NCBI GenBank assembly: GCA_021413845.1
Contig: JAIOPP010000090.1
Location: 37,456 to 101,455 of the forward strand
Origin: Planctomycetia bacterium
GTDB taxonomy: Bacteria; Planctomycetota; Planctomycetia; Pirellulales; PNKZ01
Length of the DNA stretch: 64,000 nucleotides
Direction of reading: 5' to 3'
Shown here in pieces: positions 56,892 through 63,963 of this stretch. The notes below the pieces were generated by a model that was given only the letters and a program-made list of their open reading frames with translations, was not told the DNA's origin and made no database searches. The position numbers were made by a program, and so were the translations under genes. The first letter of the stretch is position 1; each line of letters begins with the position of its first letter.

Positions 56892-58187
56892 GTGCCGAAA
56901 CTCGTCAATCGCACCCCGAAGTATTCTCGTCATCGCCGCTCGGGGCAGGCGTTCGTCCGCTTGGAAGGCAAGCAGGTCCAGCTAGGGCCGTGGAGCAACG
57001 ACCCCAACGCACCTAGCCGGCACGCCTACAATAAAATCGTGGGCGAATGGATCGTGAATGGTCGCATGGTCCCGAGGACCGCCACGGGTTCGCAGCCGCT
57101 CACCATCAACGAGTGCATCCTTCGGTACTCGACCTGGGCGGAAGCCTACTACGAAGGCCGTACCGATTCGATCAAGGTGGCATGCCGGTTCCTTCGCAAG
57201 ACATACGGCACGACGTCCGCTCAAGAGTTCGGGCCGCTGGCCCTGCAAGTCGTCATCGCCAAGATGGTCGAGCAGGATCTATCCCGCGGCTACGTCTGCG
57301 ACCTCATCGGCAGGATGAAGCGTTTCTTTCGGTGGTGTACCGCACAGCAGTTGATCACGGCCTCGGTCATCGCCTCGCTGGAATGCGTCAGTTCGCCTAG
57401 GAAGGGCAAGGGCGAAGCTAGGGAGACTTTACCCGTCGTGCCCGTAGACGATGCCATAGTCGACGCTACGCTGCCTCACGTGCCCCCGACGATCGGCGAC
57501 ATGATTCGGCTACAGCGGCTCTGTGGGATGCGGCCGGGTGAGCTATGCCAGCTTCGCCCGTGCGACGTCAACCGCGTCGGCGATGTGTGGAGTTATCGAC
57601 CCGAACACCACAAGACCGAGCATCGCGGCCGTGATCGTCGCATCGCCATCGGGCCGCTGGGCCAAGCGATCCTCGCCCCGTATCTGGATCGAGATCCTGA
57701 CGCCTACTGCTTCGTGCCGTGCGAAGTCGTCGCTGCGATCAATGCCGAGAAGCGAAAGAATCCCGATCTCGCTAAGCGTCGTCGCGTACGCAAGCCACGA
57801 CGGCTTCCCGGCCAAGCCTACACGGAAGACAGTTTCCGCAGGGCGGTGGCAAGGGGTTGCGAAGAAGCCTTCGGGATGCCCGACGAACTTCGCTTGGCTT
57901 CGTCGGCATACTCGCGAGCGGTCAAGCTCCGAAAGGAAAACGGCACGGCCATTCCCGCGGCGCTCCAATCGATCGAGGACGCACGCCGGGAAGCTGCCCG
58001 TGATTGGCGTGAGCGGTTCGTGTGGTCGCCGAATCAACTTCGCCACAGTGCCGCTACGTCGATCCGAGCGAAGTTCGGGCTAGAGGCCGCGGCCAACGTG
58101 CTCGGTCATGCACGGGCTGACGTTACGCAGGTCTACGCCGAACGCGATTGGAAAACCGCCGAGCGTGTTGCTCGTGAAGTCGGGTAA
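56892..58187 (+). CDS. Tyrosine-recombinase integrase
   Basis: A 431-residue integrase. Start GTG 56892 has GGAG 8 bases upstream; the longer frame to 56793 is not supported. A SAM-like N-terminal region (about 70-190) is followed by the catalytic domain: R214 in GMRPGE, R384-H385 in NQLRHSAAT (the usual first histidine of the HxxR box reads N), GHARAD, and the nucleophile Y415 in QVYAERD. It would insert and excise the element at tRNA-Pro. The N in the HxxR box is typical of several planctomycete integrases, so activity is still likely. Confidence 0.92.
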   Translation: MPKLVNRTPKYSRHRRSGQAFVRLEGKQVQLGPWSNDPNAPSRHAYNKIVGEWIVNGRMVPRTATGSQPLTINECILRYSTWAEAYYEGRTDSIKVACRFLRKTYGTTSAQEFGPLALQVVIAKMVEQDLSRGYVCDLIGRMKRFFRWCTAQQLITASVIASLECVSSPRKGKGEARETLPVVPVDDAIVDATLPHVPPTIGDMIRLQRLCGMRPGELCQLRPCDVNRVGDVWSYRPEHHKTEHRGRDRRIAIGPLGQAILAPYLDRDPDAYCFVPCEVVAAINAEKRKNPDLAKRRRVRKPRRLPGQAYTEDSFRRAVARGCEEAFGMPDELRLASSAYSRAVKLRKENGTAIPAALQSIEDARREAARDWRERFVWSPNQLRHSAATSIRAKFGLEAAANVLGHARADVTQVYAERDWKTAERVAREVG

Positions 58188-58194
58188 AGAAAAA

Positions 58195-58232
58195 ACCCAT
58201 CGGCATGAAATTGAGAAAACATGCCGGTGGGT
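58195..58232 (-). terminator. 13-bp hairpin with flanking A-run
   Basis: Stem ACCCATCGGCATG/CATGCCGGTGGGT, 12-nt loop. The A-run at 58187-58195 reads as a U-run for minus-strand RNA, so it is a terminator-like hairpin for the minus strand. For the plus strand it is simply a stem after the integrase stop. Confidence 0.5.
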
Positions 58233-58446
58233 CGGGTGTTGCGGCTTTGCGGTCCCTGGATGTGGGCAAGGGCCGCACCCTTCAACACCCGAATACTAAC
58301 AGCAGGGCACCCGTTGCGAGTTCTCATCGAAGCGGACTTGATTTTTATTTGATCGATGATGATGATGCTCCAGTCCCTCACGCAGCGTAAAGACTGCCGA
58401 GTGCGACCGAACCCGAGGTAACATTATGCGTTGCGATTCCACAACG

Positions 58447-58562
58447 GGCACTGAGCCCGGTCACGTTGGCAAATCTCCAAGCTTTGATCCGGGTAGCCGG
58501 GGAGCAAGGTTTTTGCGGCAGTCCTCGGGCTGCTCTTTAACAGCGTGTCCGGGCTCGGTGCC
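58447..58562 (+). ncRNA. Cloverleaf-like structured RNA candidate with U-run
   Basis: P1: 58447-58460 pairs with 58549-58562 (14 bp, one U-G), extended by 58462-58465/58544-58547 after a U-U mismatch. P2: TTGG 58466-58469/CCAA 58477-58480. P3: GCTTTG 58481-58486/CAAGGT 58505-58510, with inner CCGG-GTAG-CCGG at 58489-58500. P4: GCAGTC-CTCG-GGCTGC at 58518-58533. A GTTTTTATG tract follows at 58563, as at an intrinsic terminator. Four-way junction, no open frame. The next gene starts 32 bases on. No known family recognised. Confidence 0.65.
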
Positions 58563-58594
58563 GTTTTTATGCGCAAGCATGGAAGGACCGCATC

Positions 58595-58888
58595 ATGTCT
58601 GTCGTCTCGAAAAAAACTCGCCGCGTTCGGAAGCCTAAGGCAACGATCCGAACCACTGTCAGTTTCGTCGTCTCCGCGAGTCTAATGGACGGAAAGTTGG
58701 AAGTCGCCCACGTAACTATGGACGAAAGTGGGGCACACTCCTACGCCTACGGATTCAATGATTACAGGCATCGCGGCACGGCTCGCGTCGTGACGGTCGA
58801 TATCGACCTGCCATTGCCGATCGAGCCGCACGTCGTGACGGCCTCGCCTGCTTTGCGGCGAGAGATCCGAAAGGCGGTGGGCGTATGA
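58595..58888 (+). CDS. Small basic protein of the integrated element
   Basis: A 97-residue protein. GGAAGGA lies 9 bases before ATG 58595. The N-terminus is basic (KKTRRVRKPKA), the rest beta-rich (TTVSFVVSASL, ARVVTVDIDLPL). The stop overlaps the next start (ATGA). Unknown function; the basic start suggests nucleic-acid binding. Confidence 0.6.
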   Translation: MSVVSKKTRRVRKPKATIRTTVSFVVSASLMDGKLEVAHVTMDESGAHSYAYGFNDYRHRGTARVVTVDIDLPLPIEPHVVTASPALRREIRKAVGV

Positions 58889-59454
58889 GCACTTCCACAA
58901 AGAACGTCAGTCGACCGCGGATCACGGACATTGAAGAGGTTTCGTCGCGTGACCTTCGGGAGATGGCCGATGAGATGGCAATCATTGCACGCCAGTTAAA
59001 CTCGCTCGCGATGTCGATGGAACATCACGGCATCCAGTCGGTGATGTCCCGCGGGATGGAAGCATATCGCCGGCTCCATGCCTATTCGTTTCAGGCCGCG
59101 TCACACGTGCAATCCAATGTCGAAGCCGCGATGCCGTTTCCGCAGAAGCACGCTTTCAAGGACTATGAATGTTACGAAGAACTCAGGCTGCCGCGCACCG
59201 GGACGATCGAGGCCAATGTGTTCTTGGCGATCGACGTGAACCACGAAACGGGCGAGAGTGCGTTGATCGGAATCGCTGCCGATGAGGTAACGGCTCGTCG
59301 ATTTTCGGCGTTTCGATTCAGGTATCGAGACCAAACGACGCCGGTGATCGTGTCGACGACGATCAAGGTTCCTTGCCGTTCAATCCCCGTTCACGCCCCG
59401 TGCACGGAAATCAAGGCTAAGGCCAGCGGCTCTCGCATTCTTGAACTGGGGTAA
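58885..59454 (+). CDS. Unknown protein of the integrated element
   Basis: A 189-residue protein whose ATG overlaps the stop of the previous gene. It starts with a helical part (SRDLREMADEMAIIARQLNSL) and continues as mixed alpha/beta (ANVFLAIDVNHETGES). No signal or membrane segment, no motif recognised. It is probably cotranscribed with the gene before it. Confidence 0.58.
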   Translation: MSTSTKNVSRPRITDIEEVSSRDLREMADEMAIIARQLNSLAMSMEHHGIQSVMSRGMEAYRRLHAYSFQAASHVQSNVEAAMPFPQKHAFKDYECYEELRLPRTGTIEANVFLAIDVNHETGESALIGIAADEVTARRFSAFRFRYRDQTTPVIVSTTIKVPCRSIPVHAPCTEIKAKASGSRILELG

Positions 59455-59477
59455 ATCTGTTTGATTGCTCCCCATCG

Positions 59478-59531
59478 CGTGGTACAAAGTTGGGGCGGTC
59501 GTCGATCACTTCGGCCGCTCCAACTACCACG
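59478..59531 (+). promoter_or_regulatory. 20-bp hairpin over the ribosome-binding site of the next gene
   Basis: CGTGGT (59478-59483) pairs with ACCACG (59526-59531); after a 4-nt bulge, AGTTGGGGCGGTCG (59488-59501) pairs with CGGCCGCTCCAACT (59512-59525) with two G-U pairs. The GGAG of the next gene (59531-59534) touches the stem base, so folding could control translation. Confidence 0.65.
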
Positions 59532-59539
59532 GAGCCGAC

Positions 59540-59770
59540 ATGAACGCAGAGCAGCGTATTAACGAACTGGAATCGACGTACAGGAAACTAAAGAACGAAC
59601 TCGCCGAGTTGAAAGCGAAGTTGATCGAAAAGAATCTGATCGACACTCCGCCACCAGAGAAGCCATTTGATGTGAAGGAATTCATTGGGAAGGCCAGCGA
59701 CGAATTGCCCAATGCTTACGCACGCGCCGAAGCGATTGTCGAAGAGATGAACCGAAAAGAGCAACCATGA
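59540..59770 (+). CDS. Coiled-coil protein of the integrated element
   Basis: A 76-residue protein; GGAG is 5 bases before ATG 59540. Residues 6-36 form an amphipathic helix with heptad-like leucines (INELESTYRKLKNELAELKA), probably a coiled coil. The C-terminus is charged. It overlaps the next gene start by ATGA. Function unknown; scaffold or regulatory binding is possible. Confidence 0.6.
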   Translation: MNAEQRINELESTYRKLKNELAELKAKLIEKNLIDTPPPEKPFDVKEFIGKASDELPNAYARAEAIVEEMNRKEQP

Positions 59771-60072
59771 CATTCGACCTTTACGGCAAGCACATGATTT
59801 ACGGGCTCGTGGCCCTGCATCCCGACGGCCGGCAAGAACTAGTGTCATGTCACAACTATCGTCGGCAGGCCGAGAATCGGCCGAAGGCTCTTGCTCGGGA
59901 CGAAGAGTATGCAGACTGTAAGTTTTTCATCATTCGCCGCTCCGTGAACTTCACGATTCCGCCCAAACACTTACGCCATGAGGTTTCGCCGAACGTCTAT
60001 GTCAGTTCCAGGCTCGTACTCCGTGAAGAGGCCGAACGCTTCGGCCTGAGTAAACACCCTACCGACGATTGA
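59767..60072 (+). CDS. Unknown protein of the integrated element
   Basis: A 101-residue protein coupled by ATGA to the coiled-coil gene. It is mixed alpha/beta with aromatic and basic residues (FIIRRSVNFTIPPKH) and no recognised motif. It is followed by the large structured gap. Confidence 0.55.
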   Translation: MTFDLYGKHMIYGLVALHPDGRQELVSCHNYRRQAENRPKALARDEEYADCKFFIIRRSVNFTIPPKHLRHEVSPNVYVSSRLVLREEAERFGLSKHPTDD

Positions 60073-60472
60073 CGGCCGATTGTGTCCGCGCGGACACCGG
60101 GCCGCAGCAAGCCCGGCAGGATGGGCAATCAGATTGATGCCGTTGCACTCTAGAAAAGCTCCGTCATCGTAAGCCTGGAAAACTAGGGGACTGCCATTTC
60201 AGGTTGTGCTAATTTATCACAACCTATTTTGACAGATGGCAAAGCAATGGACTGAAAATCCATGCGCAAGCGCCCCGTCCGATTGAGCGATCGCTCTCGG
60301 GAAATCCCGTAACACGTCGAACGACGGGACCTCGCACCGACGAATCTCGGCCAATACTGAGTCCAGCAGGTGCTAGAGCGGTTCGCTACCGCCCTGGCTC
60401 AATCGCATCGGTGAATGGTGGGCTACTCCTTCCCATCGTCCACCGATGCGGCCTGCCCTATGGAGTATCCAA
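60073..60472 (+). ncRNA. Ten-hairpin structured gap upstream of the ATPase
   Basis: No gene, but many stems: 60082-60097 (16-base palindrome), 60097-60102/60111-60116, 60174-60178/60183-60187 (AAAA loop), 60201-60208/60218-60225, 60228-60231/60240-60243, 60247-60251/60259-60263, palindrome 60285-60296, 60298-60302/60305-60309, 60274-60279/60323-60328, 60372-60376/60394-60398, and a long hairpin 60407-60450 (10 bp, one A-C mismatch, 8 bp with two G-U). It could be a leader RNA or a replication origin before the replication-type ATPase. Confidence 0.55.
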
Positions 60473-61621
60473 TTGAGCAGCGAACCAAACAAGCCCCAGC
60501 CGCCGAGAATCCTCGGAAACATGACGGTCGCCGAATGGGCGGCGAAGAAGACGCCGAAGATCGAGTACCTCGTTAAGGGCGTCGTGCCGGCCGGACTTCA
60601 TGGCATCATGTCCGCTCCCGAGAAGTCGCTGAAAACGCACCTATCGCTAGACCTAGTAGTCAGCATGGCGACGGCCACGCCGTTTCTCGATCGATTCAAG
60701 GTGCCTAAGCCAGTCAGGGCCGGCTATGTATCGAACGAGTCGGACGAGCCCAAAGTGAGAGAGGCTTTCGATCGCATCACCGCTCACCACGGCACGACGG
60801 TCCATGAGCTAAAGAATACGTTCCTCGACTTCAATCCGATATTCCTTCCGCGGAACATCTCCGAAGTTGAGTTGTTCATCACTGAGAACCGGTTGCAGTT
60901 TCTTGTGCTCGATCCGACTTCCAAGATCCTATGCGAGTCGTCCGAGAACTCAACCAATCAGATGGGCATGTATCACAACCTAGGCCCGATCTCCGACGTC
61001 GGGCAGAAGACCGGTTGCTCGATCATGCTCGTCAACCATAGCGTTAAGGTGCGGCACAAATCGAAAGGCCCATACTCCCCGCCCGAGCGCAGTGAAATTT
61101 CCGGTGCCGGGTTCGCCGGCTGGATGCGTTGGTGGATCTTGCTTCATCCGCGGCAACCGTTCAACGGCTTGACCGGCGAGCATCGACTCTGGATGCGTGC
61201 CGAAGGTAGCTCCGGGCACTCTCGCAGTTGGGCTATCGACGTTTCCGAAGGCCCGGCGATCGAAGGCGACGACGATGATGATGGAGTCGGCGCGGGCCGA
61301 ACGCACTGGATGCCGACCAAGGTAGTCGACGAGAGCGAAGTGCATGCCTTCACCAAGCCTAGGACTACCCCGCTGAAGAAAGACAAGACCGCTGAACGCA
61401 GGGCGGAGATTACGCGAGTCCTTAGTGACTCGGCCGCAAAGACGCGTAACGCAATCTCTACCTCGCTGAACATGGGCGGTGGGCTTTGCAGTGAAGTCAT
61501 TGAGGGGATGATCTCCGCCGGCTTGCTTGAAGAATGCCCAATACCAGGATCGAAAAAGAGCGGCGTCCGGCTCATGCCCAGTGCTGCGAATGAAACCAGA
61601 CAATCGGACAAAGCCGCGTAA
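60473..61621 (+). CDS. RepA/AAA_25-like replication ATPase
   Basis: A 382-residue protein. I start at TTG 60473, with GGAG 7 bases upstream; ATG 60446 lies inside the long hairpin. Walker A is SAPEKSLKTH (about residues 47-56), where the final glycine is a leucine; Walker B is FLVLDPTSK (about 144-152). The ATPase core resembles RecA-like RepA/AAA_25 helicase-loader proteins of mobile elements. The last 70 residues look like a winged helix. It is followed at once by the iteron-like repeats, which supports a role in replication initiation. Confidence 0.75.
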   Translation: MSSEPNKPQPPRILGNMTVAEWAAKKTPKIEYLVKGVVPAGLHGIMSAPEKSLKTHLSLDLVVSMATATPFLDRFKVPKPVRAGYVSNESDEPKVREAFDRITAHHGTTVHELKNTFLDFNPIFLPRNISEVELFITENRLQFLVLDPTSKILCESSENSTNQMGMYHNLGPISDVGQKTGCSIMLVNHSVKVRHKSKGPYSPPERSEISGAGFAGWMRWWILLHPRQPFNGLTGEHRLWMRAEGSSGHSRSWAIDVSEGPAIEGDDDDDGVGAGRTHWMPTKVVDESEVHAFTKPRTTPLKKDKTAERRAEITRVLSDSAAKTRNAISTSLNMGGGLCSEVIEGMISAGLLEECPIPGSKKSGVRLMPSAANETRQSDKAA

Positions 61622-61766
61622 TTGTCTGGTTTGTCGGGTTTGTCCGAGTCCTACATGCCTTAGCAAATCAGACAAATCGGACAATCGGACAAACACTCTA
61701 TAGAGAGTGTTGTCCTGTCTGTCTGGTTTGAGGCGTTGACTCCATCCCATATTGAAGTCAGACAAG
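61597..61766. repeat. Iteron-like GACAAA repeats, candidate replication origin
   Basis: About ten short copies of (C/T)(A/G)GACAA in both orientations: CAGACAATCGGACAAA at 61597-61612, inverse copies in 61622-61647, CAGACAAATCGGACAATCGGACAAAC at 61669-61694, inverse copies in 61710-61730 and CAGACAAG at 61759. Between them AACACTC-TATAGA-GAGTGTT (61693-61711) forms a palindrome. The first copy overlaps the end of the ATPase gene. Iterons are typical of Rep-protein origins. Confidence 0.7.
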
Positions 61767-62013
61767 CCGCTGAATGGGTTGAAGGCCTGCCACGCTTGAA
61801 AAGGTGGCGACGGTCTCCCTGCTTCCGACCGAAGCGAGTGCGTCATGCAAGGTGACGACGACCCAACGAAAACCATTTTCGACATCAGCGGCAAATTTCG
61901 GACGACTTAGGACCTCGCAAAACGATTTCGTAGGCGAGTATCTGAGCATCGGGTGATGAATCTTCCCCGACGGTCAAGAGAGACGAAACTTGCAACTCAA
62001 CGAAGGTAGACCC
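61767..62013. other. Gap between origin repeats and HTH gene
   Basis: No gene is supported; a 21-codon frame from 61846 and a minus-strand frame over 61758-61949 lack ribosome-binding sites. The promoter of the HTH gene probably lies in the last 100 bases. Confidence 0.45.
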
Positions 62014-62316
62014 ATGACGAATTTAGAACGTGTTCGCGCTCGGCGATTTTCGGTCCAAGAGGCAGCCGAGTTTGTCGGCGTGCAAAAGCAGACGATCTAT
62101 CGTTGGCATCGGCTGGGAATCAACTCTCACCGCTTGACGCTGTTCAAGGTCGGATGCCGCACTTATGTCAGCGAGCAAGATTTGGAAAACTTCATGGCCC
62201 TGACGTCGGGCATGAAAGACGACACGCACGGACCTGCGACGATTGTCCGTGCGGAATCGCAAATGGAGAAGGCCGCAAAGCTCGCTGATGGAAAACTGGC
62301 AGCGGCCGGCTATTGA
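62014..62316 (+). CDS. Excisionase/AlpA-type HTH DNA-binding protein
   Basis: A 100-residue protein. ATG 62014 follows AAGG. The N-terminal half reads as a MerR/excisionase-type helix-turn-helix: SVQEAAEFVGVQKQTIYRWHRLG, then RLTLFKVGCRTYVSEQDLENFM. Such proteins control integrase direction or late genes in integrated elements. The C-terminal 35 residues are extra. Confidence 0.85.
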   Translation: MTNLERVRARRFSVQEAAEFVGVQKQTIYRWHRLGINSHRLTLFKVGCRTYVSEQDLENFMALTSGMKDDTHGPATIVRAESQMEKAAKLADGKLAAAGY

Positions 62317-62326
62317 TTGAGTGCAA

Positions 62327-62490
62327 CGTGCTTCGGCACGACGCGATAGGCCAGGCGGCTAGCCCGGCGTCGTAAGCGGAAGTCGTGATGTATGCGGTCC
62401 CTCGGGACGTCGGCTATCACGGTGAAGGCTTTCGACGTCGGGTGATCCTCCGGCCAGGATGCAAGAGCGCCGCCTGGAAGTGTCGCTCTT
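62327..62490 (+). promoter_or_regulatory. Leader with mutually exclusive stems before the capsid gene
   Basis: CGTGC-TTCG-GCACG (a stable UUCG tetraloop hairpin) lies at 62330-62343. CCAGGCGGC (62351-62359) can pair with GCCGCCTGG (62469-62477), but AAGAGCG (62463-62469) can instead pair with CGCTCTT (62484-62490) and hide part of the same region. A GTCC-CTCG-GGAC hairpin lies between. This is the pattern of an attenuator or RNA switch, but no ligand or known class is recognised. Confidence 0.55.
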
Positions 62491-62515
62491 AAAAAAATGT
62501 TCACGGAAGAACTGA

Positions 62516-63883
62516 ATGTCCAAATACAACTGGGGTCCGGGCTACTCGACGCGAGACATGCAAGCCGGTCGTCGCGTCATTACCGACAGCGGGCCGGCAC
62601 GAGATCCGATCAAGCCCACTATGATTCGCGCGGTCTCCAAGCGAGCGCCCAACGTGCCGAGCAATCCGGCTCGCGACGAAGAGGGAGACGAGGGGGATGA
62701 TTTCGTAGAGCGTGCCATGCACGGCGATCTCAGTCGCCCTCGCAACCCGGCTGACGGAAGTGAAGATCACGTTCGGCCCGCTCCACGGTGGGATTCTCGC
62801 GGCCTGCCTCCGGGCGATGCGATCGATCGTCGGTATCTCGGGCAGTTGCAAGAAGCACACCAGCAAGACCAGGAGGCTCGCGAGAAGCGGCACGTCAGTA
62901 TCGTGTTCGGCGAACCGTCGCGCAATGAGTCGCGTGACATGGCTGCCGATTGGGTTCGGGCCGTTCTCACAGACAAGAACCAGCCGCACCGCCATGCGAC
63001 GCACGAATTCAACAAGCGAGCGTTGAGCACGGCGGTTCCTGCGGACGGCGGGTACATGATTCCGCCCGGCTATGTCGCAATGTTGGTGCGAGACCCAGCA
63101 CCGTTCACGTCGCTCGACAAAATGGCGACTCGAATTCCAGTGGAGCAAAATATCGGAGTCGTACCTACGCTGGTTGCAAAACCGCAGATCTCGTATGGCA
63201 CGGAACTTGAGGCGCTCACCGCTACCGACATCGAACTCGGGCAGGCGTCGTACTCACTTAAGCCTCGGGGCTCATACATCCCGATGACGATGCAGGTCAT
63301 TCAGGACTCGTCTCCGGCCCTGCTCTCGACCGTCGAAACGCTCATCATGGAGGCGCTGATCGAGGAGCGAGACCGTAGTGCCGCCTACGGTAGTGGGTCG
63401 GGGCAGCCCACGGGACTGTATCAAAGTTCGGGCATCACGGACGTTGCCGGCATTACGGCGATCAACTGGGCGAATCTGAATAAGATGTTCTGGAAGGTGG
63501 ACTCGCGTCATCACCAAGATCCGAGCCTCTGTTGGACGGCAAACCAGAACGTCATTTCGGCGATCGACGGAATGGTCGACAACCAGGGCCGGCCGCTTCT
63601 CAAAGAGAACCCGCGGGAAGGTTCGCCGCTGCTCTTGTTCGGCAAACCGATCGTGATCTCTCCGGCGTTCCCGAATACCTATATCGGTTTTGGTTGCGTC
63701 CGGTACTACCACATCTTCGACCGCGGAATCCTGGTACTCGATTCGTCGAACTCCGCCGGGGCCGAGACGTGGCTGAAGCAACAGCTACTCGTTCGCATCT
63801 CCGAACGAACTGATGCAAAGTACATCGGGCCGCCGACGTCGACCGCCTTCGTGCGATCGAAGATCCTCGCAGGCATCACCTAA
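62516..63883 (+). CDS. HK97-fold major capsid protein
   Basis: A 455-residue protein with GGAAG before ATG 62516. The first about 165 residues are charged and probably disordered or helical, like the delta/scaffolding domain that is removed on maturation. The mature start resembles STAVPADGGYMIPP (about residue 175), then YGSGSGQPTGL (about 290) and NQNVISAIDGMVDNQGRPLL, typical of HK97 capsid proteins. It shows that the element is a prophage or a capsid-encoding satellite. No protease, portal or terminase is in the window; these may follow. Confidence 0.9.
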   Translation: MSKYNWGPGYSTRDMQAGRRVITDSGPARDPIKPTMIRAVSKRAPNVPSNPARDEEGDEGDDFVERAMHGDLSRPRNPADGSEDHVRPAPRWDSRGLPPGDAIDRRYLGQLQEAHQQDQEAREKRHVSIVFGEPSRNESRDMAADWVRAVLTDKNQPHRHATHEFNKRALSTAVPADGGYMIPPGYVAMLVRDPAPFTSLDKMATRIPVEQNIGVVPTLVAKPQISYGTELEALTATDIELGQASYSLKPRGSYIPMTMQVIQDSSPALLSTVETLIMEALIEERDRSAAYGSGSGQPTGLYQSSGITDVAGITAINWANLNKMFWKVDSRHHQDPSLCWTANQNVISAIDGMVDNQGRPLLKENPREGSPLLLFGKPIVISPAFPNTYIGFGCVRYYHIFDRGILVLDSSNSAGAETWLKQQLLVRISERTDAKYIGPPTSTAFVRSKILAGIT

Positions 63884-63902
63884 GAGAACCGAATCCGATG
63901 TT

Positions 63903-63940
63903 CGCCGGTCGTGCGCTAAGGGATTTCCGCACGGCCGGCG
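63903..63940 (+). terminator. Hairpin after the capsid gene
   Basis: CGCCGGTCGTGCG pairs with CGCACGGCCGGCG over 13 bp with one U-G, loop 12 nt, 20 bases after the capsid stop. A weak T tract (GGTTTATC) follows. It is likely a terminator or processing stem. Confidence 0.7.
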
Positions 63941-63963
63941 GGCTCGGTTTATCTGAGGTACGA

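Larger units (their letters stand above)
58188..58594 (+). ncRNA. Structured 400-nt region, probable noncoding RNA
   Basis: The whole gap after the integrase is filled with strong stems and has no gene. Stems: 58195-58207/58220-58232 (13 bp, one U-G); 58232-58241/58283-58292 (10 bp) enclosing 58248-58257/58269-58277; 58313-58318/58381-58386 with 58334-58338/58372-58376 inside; then the cloverleaf described below. U-G pairs fall on the plus strand. Whether this is one transcript or several is unknown. Confidence 0.6.

Noticed and set aside
60228..60273. tRNA-Phe-like D-arm, anticodon arm (GAA) and variable-arm-like hairpin
   Set aside because: ATGGA-CTGAAAA-TCCAT resembles an anticodon arm, but there is no adjacent T-arm or acceptor stem. 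The TTCGCTA-loop hairpin at 60378 is over 100 bases away and lacks the conserved A58. Left as part of the structured gap.
61846..61911. 21-codon open frame from ATG 61846
   Set aside because: Too short, no ribosome-binding site, no supporting context.
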